Part shown: positions 59,152-64,000 of the stretch, piece after piece
How the letters are laid out: each line of letters starts with the position of its first letter
Position numbering within the stretch: position 1 is the stretch's first letter
From: Paenibacillus sp. FSL A5-0031
Lineage (GTDB): Bacteria > Bacillota > Bacilli > Paenibacillales > Paenibacillaceae
Direction: 5' to 3'
Assembly: GCF_001956295.1 (NCBI RefSeq)
Contig: NZ_MRTD01000010.1
Coordinates: forward strand, 124,001-188,000
Length of the DNA: 64,000 nucleotides
The notes under the pieces: model-generated
Told to the model about the DNA's origin: nothing
Database searches by the model: none
The model's input: the letters and a program-made list of their open reading frames with translations, nothing else
Made by a program: the position numbers and the translations under genes

Positions 59152-60522
59152 TTATTGACCGATCGTCGTTTTTAAAGTCTCTACATCTTTATTAATCGCA
59201 TCCGTTGCTTTGCGTATAGCCGAGTTAACATCTAGACCATGGATAGCAAGATCCTCAGCTGCTTCGGTAAGCCGTATCGTAATGCTCGATTCATAAGGAT
59301 GAATGAAATGCTCTTGAATGGGCTTCCCAATAAAAACATTCTGAACGGTTTTGCCTTGTAGAACCGGTATTTCTAAGCCGTAATCCTTCTCCAGTTCCGG
59401 ATTGATAATAGCTGGAACACGCCCGTTCTTAGCAATAATCCGCTGCCCCTCATCCGATAAAATTTCTGCGATCACTTGAAACGCCTCATCTTGATGCGGG
59501 CTTTGGCTGTTGATCGCAATAGAGTGGATTTGCGCTTCTCTCGTATTGCCAAGCTGATCGCTGAAGTTTGGCGCCGGCGCAATATCCCAGTTGAATTCCA
59601 CACCTTGTTGGCGCAGCTCCTCAAGCGGACCAACCATATTGGCAAGCCAAGATACCCGAATGGCAATGTTTTGATCCTTCATGAAATGGTCACGAGTCCA
59701 GTTCCATGTGCCGTCCTGCGCTACATAACCCGGTATTTCAAAAATCTTCTTCTGCAGTTCGAATACACGAAGCCATTCCGGCGTATCGAGCGCAGCTTGC
59801 CCCGTCTCGCGGTTCAAGTAAGGGATGCCCAGCGATTTGCCCAAACCAGTTAAATTGTCTACAACTAGCCCGATATATTGAATGCCGTTTTCTGTTCTGG
59901 TCAGCTTCGTGCCAAGCTCGACCGCTTCGTCCCATGTCAACTGCTTCTCGGTTGGATAAGGAACGCCGAATTTATCAAAAATATCTTTGTTGTAATACAA
60001 AACATGCTGATTGATATTGAAAGGTAGCGCGAGAACTGCATCTCCTTTGCCCTTCGTTATGTCCTTGATATAATCGTAGCCAATCGGTTTGAGACGGCTC
60101 TCGTCAAAATGATGTTTTTTGATTAATTCTCTTAAATCCTGATATACACCTGTCCGAATAACCCGCTGCTGCACACTGCCAAATATAATGTCCGGCACAT
60201 GTGTGGACAGCACCTCCTCCGGAGTCGTCGTCGCTGCTGGCGTTATTCGTTCAATCGTTACATTCGGATACTTCGCATGAATGGGACCTGCAATCATTGC
60301 TTCGAATTCCACGTCCGTAAAGGTAGCACCAGTGGAATAAAACGATAATTTTAGCGGCTCATCCCCAAGCTTCTTGAAATCCGCGGTTTCGGTCGCACTG
60401 TTCGTTGCATCCTTCTTGCCTGATGCATCATTCTGCTTTGCAGGTGCGTTATTGTCTCCCCCGCATGCGGAGATCGATGCTGCAAGAACAAATATGACGA
60501 TAATAACCCCTAGTTTCTTCAT
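59152..60522 (-). CDS. Extracellular solute-binding lipoprotein (family 1)
   Basis: A 456-aa lipoprotein starting at ATG 60522 (site GAGAGGA; the frame start at 60537 is not supported). The signal MKKLGVIIVIFVLAASISAC ends in the lipobox ISAC. The mature part closely follows its paralog at 56345 (DEPLKLSFYSTGATFTDVEF, then VPDIIFGSVQQRVIRTG). It sits between two LLM monooxygenase genes, 25 bp before the next gene, so binding protein and enzyme are made together. This arrangement suggests that the imported ligand is the monooxygenase substrate. Confidence 0.92.
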   Translation of the reverse strand: MKKLGVIIVIFVLAASISACGGDNNAPAKQNDASGKKDATNSATETADFKKLGDEPLKLSFYSTGATFTDVEFEAMIAGPIHAKYPNVTIERITPAATTTPEEVLSTHVPDIIFGSVQQRVIRTGVYQDLRELIKKHHFDESRLKPIGYDYIKDITKGKGDAVLALPFNINQHVLYYNKDIFDKFGVPYPTEKQLTWDEAVELGTKLTRTENGIQYIGLVVDNLTGLGKSLGIPYLNRETGQAALDTPEWLRVFELQKKIFEIPGYVAQDGTWNWTRDHFMKDQNIAIRVSWLANMVGPLEELRQQGVEFNWDIAPAPNFSDQLGNTREAQIHSIAINSQSPHQDEAFQVIAEILSDEGQRIIAKNGRVPAIINPELEKDYGLEIPVLQGKTVQNVFIGKPIQEHFIHPYESSITIRLTEAAEDLAIHGLDVNSAIRKATDAINKDVETLKTTIGQ

Positions 60523-60550
60523 CCGATATCCTCTCATTTCTATTATTTAT

Positions 60551-61867
60551 TTATATTTGCTGAAGATGGCGCGTATTGGCGGGACGCTGAAGCCCTAAGC
60601 TGTCACGAAGCGTCTTACCTTCATATTCGGAACGGAATAACCCACGGTTTTGCAGCTCTGGAATGACCTTGTCTACAAAGGTTTCAAGCCCTGTAGGAAA
60701 GAGCTGCGGCAGCACGTTGAAGCCATCAGCCGCATGGTTTTTAAACCATTTTTCAATAAAATCTGCGGTTTGAAGCACAGACCCGGTAAACGTGATATGC
60801 CCATGTCCTCCATTGCTGCGATAAAGAAGCTGGCGAATCGTAAAGCTCTCTCTGCGCGCCGCATCGATAATGACCTCCTGCCTGCTGCGAATGCCGTTGA
60901 ACTCCTCAGCAGGTTTGGCTTTCTCCAGCGGCACCTGCGCATCCAGCGGATAATCATTCAAATTCACCGTGAATCGCTCCGATAAGCTATCAAGCGCACG
61001 CCTTGTATCTACAAAAGCATGCAGCTCCTCCTCAATCTCGCGCGCTTCCGCTTCCGTATCAGCCACAATCGGAGCGAGCCCTGGCAAAATAACGAGCTCA
61101 TCAACCGTTCTCCCATACTTCGCCAAACGTGATTTCACATCGTAGTAGAAGGCACGGCCTGCATCGAACGTTTGCTGCGCCGTAAAAATAACCTCCGCCG
61201 TTTTCGCTGCAAGCTCCTTGCCTTGCTCGGAGGAGCCTGCTTGCACGAGCACCGGATATCCTTGCGGCGGACGCGGAATATTGAGCGGTCCCTTCACCGA
61301 ATAGGTATGTCCTTTGAAGTTGATCTCGTGCACCTTATTTGCATCCAGCAATTTACCCGCTTTTTTATCGAAAATAAGGGCGTCGTCTTCCCAGCTGTCC
61401 CATAGCTGCTTCACCACTTCCACGAACTCCTCGCCCGTCTCGTAGCGCTGCGCATGCTCTGGGTGTTCGTCTCTGCTGAAGTTATGGGCAGCTGAGCCCG
61501 CACCCGTCACGATATTCCAGCCAGCTCTGCCTCCGCTTATATGATCCAGCGAGGCGAATTGCCTTGCGACATGGAACGGATCGTTATATACGGTCCCGAC
61601 TGTCGCAATCAAGCCGATATGTTCCGTTACAGAAGCAAGTGCTGCGAGCAGCGTAAACGGCTCCAGCTTGCTGCCGCCGCCTGCATATCCATCTGCTAAA
61701 AATACGGAATCCAGCTTGCCACGCTCAGCGATTCGAGCCAGCTGCCCTAAATAATCAATGTCCAGTTCCAAATCCGGACGCGCATCCGGATGCCGCCAAG
61801 CTCCCGCATGATGGCCTGTCGCTCTCAAAAAAACGTTCAAATGAACCTTTCGACTCGCTTCACTCAT
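60551..61867 (-). CDS. LLM class flavin-dependent monooxygenase, NtaA/SnaA/DszA family
   Basis: A 438-aa protein. The ATG at 61867 overlaps the stop codon of the preceding LLM gene (TAATG), so the two are translationally coupled; the site is GAGGTG. Family marks are HLNVFLRATGHHAGAWRHPD, DSVFLADGYAGGGS, LDHISGGRAGWNIVTG, RPPQGYPVLVQAGSSEQGK and VIPELQNRGLFR. It groups with the 52270 product by its opening and by the FTGSVLQTADFIEKWF segment, whereas its neighbours at 57804 and 61867 form another subgroup. Confidence 0.9.
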   Translation of the reverse strand: MSEASRKVHLNVFLRATGHHAGAWRHPDARPDLELDIDYLGQLARIAERGKLDSVFLADGYAGGGSKLEPFTLLAALASVTEHIGLIATVGTVYNDPFHVARQFASLDHISGGRAGWNIVTGAGSAAHNFSRDEHPEHAQRYETGEEFVEVVKQLWDSWEDDALIFDKKAGKLLDANKVHEINFKGHTYSVKGPLNIPRPPQGYPVLVQAGSSEQGKELAAKTAEVIFTAQQTFDAGRAFYYDVKSRLAKYGRTVDELVILPGLAPIVADTEAEAREIEEELHAFVDTRRALDSLSERFTVNLNDYPLDAQVPLEKAKPAEEFNGIRSRQEVIIDAARRESFTIRQLLYRSNGGHGHITFTGSVLQTADFIEKWFKNHAADGFNVLPQLFPTGLETFVDKVIPELQNRGLFRSEYEGKTLRDSLGLQRPANTRHLQQI

Positions 61868-63201
61868 TAGAAATGCACCTCTTCTTCCGTTTTTTTGGCC
61901 TGCCAGCTATTTGCAGGTCTTGCTAAACCTAGATTTCCACGCAGCGTTTGCACTTCATAGGAGGTACGGAACAATCCGCGATTTTGCAGCTCAGGGATAA
62001 CTTTATCGACAAAGCGCTCCAGCCCGCTCGGATACACCTGTGGCATCACATTAAAGCCATCAGCCGCCCCATTCTTGAACCACTTTTCAATGACATCGGC
62101 CAGCTGCAGCGGTGTACCCGTAAAAGTAAAATGCCCTCTTGCCCCTGCTAAGCGATTGATCAATTGCCTGAGCGTCGGCTGTTCGCGTTCTACTAAATCC
62201 AAAATAAGCTGGTGGCGACTCTTCATGCCGCTTACCTGATCTGTCGTTTGTGCACCATCCAAATTGACAAGGTCATCAAGCGAATGATTAGACAAATCAA
62301 CGCCTAAGCGGCCCGATAACCGCTTAATCGCTCCTTCATGATCGATAAGCTCAAACAGCTCATTTTCCAGATCCTGCGCCTCTGCTTCTGTATCCGCCAA
62401 TATCGGACTAAGTCCAGGCAATATTTTCAGCTGATCCGCCGTCCTGCCATACTTCGCCAAACGTGACTTCACGTCTTTATAAAAGGCTGCTGCCTCCTCG
62501 AAGGTTAGTTGAGCAGTAAAAATGACCTCCGCCAGCTTAGCGGCAAATTCCTTGCCCGTCTCAGATGAGCCCGCTTGGACGAGTACAGGATAACCTTGCG
62601 GCGGCCGCGCGATATTCAGCGGTCCCTTAACTTTGAAATATTTCCCATCATAATCAATCGTATGAACCTTGGCTTCATCGATAAGAATGCCGCTTATCTT
62701 GTCATTTGGCAGCGCGTCATCCTCCCAGCTGTCCCACAGCTGCTTGACGATTTCTACAAATTCCTCCGCTGATTCATAACGATCATGATGCTCCGGATGC
62801 TGCTCCCTGCTGAACTGTTCTGCAGCCGGTCCCGCTCCCGTCACGATATTCCAGCCTGCACGACCCTTGCTAATATGGTCTAAGGAAGCAAACTTCCTTG
62901 CGATATGAAACGGTTGATTATAGGTGGTTTCTACCGTTGCAATTAGACCGATATGTTTGGTTGCTGCTGCTAATGCTGCCAGCATGGTGAACGGTTCAAG
63001 CGATCCCGATCCCGCCCAGTAGCCATCCGCCAGAAATACAGAATCGAGCAAGCCGCGTTCGGCAATTTGAGTCAGCTTCAAGTAGTGTTTAATATCAACA
63101 CCTCGCTCCGGATGCGTATCCGCATGCCGCCACGATGCTTCATGATGGCCTGATGCGGCCAGAAACGCATTAAGATTTAGTTTTCTCTCCGATCCACTCA
63201 T
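61867..63201 (-). CDS. LLM class flavin-dependent monooxygenase, NtaA/SnaA/DszA family
   Basis: A 444-aa protein and the first gene of the operon. The ATG at 63201 follows AAGGGGAG. Family marks are KLNLNAFLAASGHHEASWR, DSVFLADGYWAGSG, LDHISKGRAGWNIVTGAG, RPPQGYPVLVQAGSSETGK and VIPELQNRGLFR. It is the close paralog of the 57804 product. Its leader carries the ACCGGA-motif terminator and a strong TTGACA/TAAATT promoter, so expression of the whole operon (three monooxygenases, two binding proteins) probably depends on read-through of that terminator. Confidence 0.9.
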   Translation of the reverse strand: MSGSERKLNLNAFLAASGHHEASWRHADTHPERGVDIKHYLKLTQIAERGLLDSVFLADGYWAGSGSLEPFTMLAALAAATKHIGLIATVETTYNQPFHIARKFASLDHISKGRAGWNIVTGAGPAAEQFSREQHPEHHDRYESAEEFVEIVKQLWDSWEDDALPNDKISGILIDEAKVHTIDYDGKYFKVKGPLNIARPPQGYPVLVQAGSSETGKEFAAKLAEVIFTAQLTFEEAAAFYKDVKSRLAKYGRTADQLKILPGLSPILADTEAEAQDLENELFELIDHEGAIKRLSGRLGVDLSNHSLDDLVNLDGAQTTDQVSGMKSRHQLILDLVEREQPTLRQLINRLAGARGHFTFTGTPLQLADVIEKWFKNGAADGFNVMPQVYPSGLERFVDKVIPELQNRGLFRTSYEVQTLRGNLGLARPANSWQAKKTEEEVHF

Positions 63202-63253
63202 CGCACGACTCCCCTTAAGTCATTTTCGAATGAAATACCTTGTTCAATTCCCC

Positions 63254-63300
63254 AAAAAAAATAGCCAGAGCTGCCCTAAGGCAATCTCCGGCTATCCGGT
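63254..63300 (-). terminator. Leader terminator with ACCGGANNNCCGGAGA motif (copy 4)
   Basis: On the minus strand ACCGGATAGCCGGAGA (complement of 63285-63300) overlaps the 5' arm ATAGCCGGAG, which pairs with CTCTGGCTAT; an inner TGCC/GGCA stem is present and a run of seven or more T follows. It lies about 50 bp after the predicted transcription start and 53 bp before the first gene. Confidence 0.85.
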
Positions 63301-63354
63301 CGATTATTTCCAATTAAATCAATTGGTTTTATAAGGATTATAGTAAGTGCTAAG

Positions 63355-63383
63355 AATTTATCATCTCAACTTCGTAATGTCAA
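63355..63383 (-). promoter_or_regulatory. Sigma-A promoter of the monooxygenase/binding-protein operon
   Basis: On the minus strand TTGACA (63378-63383), a 17-bp spacer and TAAATT (63355-63360). Just downstream is an inverted repeat CCAATT-GATTT-AATTGG (63310-63326) that could be an operator. Confidence 0.75.
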
Positions 63384-63399
63384 CGTTTTTTTTGATCTA

Positions 63400-64000
63400 C
63401 TATTCTACCAATCCTGTCCGTTCTACCCCTTCAATGAACCACCGCTGAGCGAACAAATACACGACAAGCAGCGGCATAATAATTAGGAAAGAAGCCGCCA
63501 TCTTGATCGCTTCGGCATAAACGGTAATCTCCCCCGCTCCTTCTGCAAGCTTCATCTCGCCAGCCATTCTTGCCAGCGTAATGGAGAGAGGTACGTTCTC
63601 CGCAGTAAACATAAAGAGTGACGGAAAGTAAAAATCATTCCAGTTCCAGACGAAGGAAAATAGTACGACCACAACGGTAGCCGACCTCGACAGCGGAAAC
63701 ATGACGCGAAAGAACAGGCGGAAAGGGCCTGCGCCGTCCATACGCGCAGCCTCGTCCAGCTCTTTGGGCAATGTGGAATAGAAGGATCGATAGATGATTA
63801 CGAACATCGCTCCTTTCAAGCCATGGCCAAATAAAGCGGGGACAACCATCGGCAAAAACGTGTTCAGCCAGCCGAACTCTTTAAAGAGCATAATCGATGG
63901 CAAAATCGTAATTTGCGGCGGCATAATAAACGTAAACAACAGCAGAGCTCCCCATACTTTTTTGAAGGGGAACTCCAGCCTTGCGAACGCATAACCGGCA
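63400..64000 (-). CDS. Carbohydrate ABC transporter permease, MalG type (5' end off the window)
   Basis: The last 199 codons of a CUT1 permease; the frame is open to the right edge (AGYAFARLEFPFKKVWGALL is seen before the first in-frame Met). The EAA loop is ELDEAARMDGAGPFRL...FPLS, and the end is LFAQRWFIEGVERTGLVE, typical of MalG/UgpE-type subunits. It lies upstream of, and on the same strand as, the monooxygenase operon but is separated by a promoter and a terminator. It could form the import channel for the two binding proteins of that operon; the partner permease would lie beyond the window. Confidence 0.9.
   Translation of the reverse strand, partial: AGYAFARLEFPFKKVWGALLLFTFIMPPQITILPSIMLFKEFGWLNTFLPMVVPALFGHGLKGAMFVIIYRSFYSTLPKELDEAARMDGAGPFRLFFRVMFPLSRSATVVVVLFSFVWNWNDFYFPSLFMFTAENVPLSITLARMAGEMKLAEGAGEITVYAEAIKMAASFLIIMPLLVVYLFAQRWFIEGVERTGLVE

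Noticed and set aside
63254-63300. S-box (SAM) or T-box riboswitch in the monooxygenase leader
   Set aside because: The leader before the terminator is only about 50 nt and lacks the conserved S-box and T-box sequences.
1-64000. Insertion sequences, prophage, tRNA or rRNA genes
   Set aside because: No transposase, integrase, phage protein, terminal inverted repeats with target duplication, or tRNA/rRNA-like sequence was seen on reading either strand. A tRNA search program was not available, so a missed tRNA cannot be fully excluded.

Overview
The window looks like a chromosomal segment of a Paenibacillus-type firmicute. The signs are strong Shine-Dalgarno sequences before nearly every gene, frequent TTG/GTG starts, lipobox solute-binding proteins, CUT1-type permease pairs without their own ATPase, YesM/YesN-type two-component pairs, a giant SLH-domain surface protein and many U-tailed intrinsic terminators. 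No rRNA, tRNA, transposase, phage gene or CRISPR array was seen. The organism name is an inference from gene style, not from a marker gene.

Region 1 (1-27.2 kb, almost all on the minus strand) is carbohydrate handling. It holds a GH38 alpha-mannosidase operon with two permeases and a solute-binding protein (5.5 kb down to the left edge). Upstream sits a GntR/LacI-type repressor whose likely A+T-rich operators overlap both its own promoter and that of the mannosidase. Next comes a compact SDR / YesM kinase / solute-binding protein / LacI run, with a divergent ArsR-like regulator. A 1473-aa discoidin/DUF4855/SLH surface protein follows, then a complete uptake and sensing operon: solute-binding protein, two permeases, YesM kinase, YesN regulator and a Gfo/Idh/MocA oxidoreductase.

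Region 2 (27.3-35.6 kb, plus strand) is one operon with an argininosuccinate-lyase-like enzyme, a metal-dependent amidohydrolase, a CUT1 importer (binding protein plus two permeases), an NtaA/SnaA/DszA-type flavin monooxygenase and a two-domain rhodanese. Its gene content suggests import and dismantling of an organic N- or S-compound, possibly one bearing a succinyl group. The substrate is unknown.

Region 3 (35.6-51.1 kb, minus strand) is membrane traffic: a MacAB-like system with two ATPases, one of which ends in an AbrB-like domain; an AEC-type carrier; ten tandem copies of a non-coding ~124-bp repeat; cysteine synthase; and a PadR-controlled set of three ABC exporters, of which two look like a BmrC/BmrD-type heterodimer.

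Region 4 (51.2-64 kb) returns to flavin chemistry: an aldo/keto reductase, four more NtaA/DszA-type monooxygenases, two closely similar solute-binding proteins, an NfrA-like nitroreductase, an FAD-dependent oxidoreductase and the end of a CUT1 permease gene.

The most interesting thread joins regions 2 and 4. A short motif, ACCGGANNNCCGGAGA, fused to the 5' arm of an intrinsic terminator, occurs four times. Three copies lie in the leader between a sigma-A-like promoter and the first gene of the lyase operon, the nitroreductase gene and the monooxygenase operon. The fourth lies just after the nitroreductase. This looks like a shared attenuator tying together a flavin-dependent scavenging regulon. 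Three different families of spaced palindromic repeats in gene-free stretches are the other unexplained structure.
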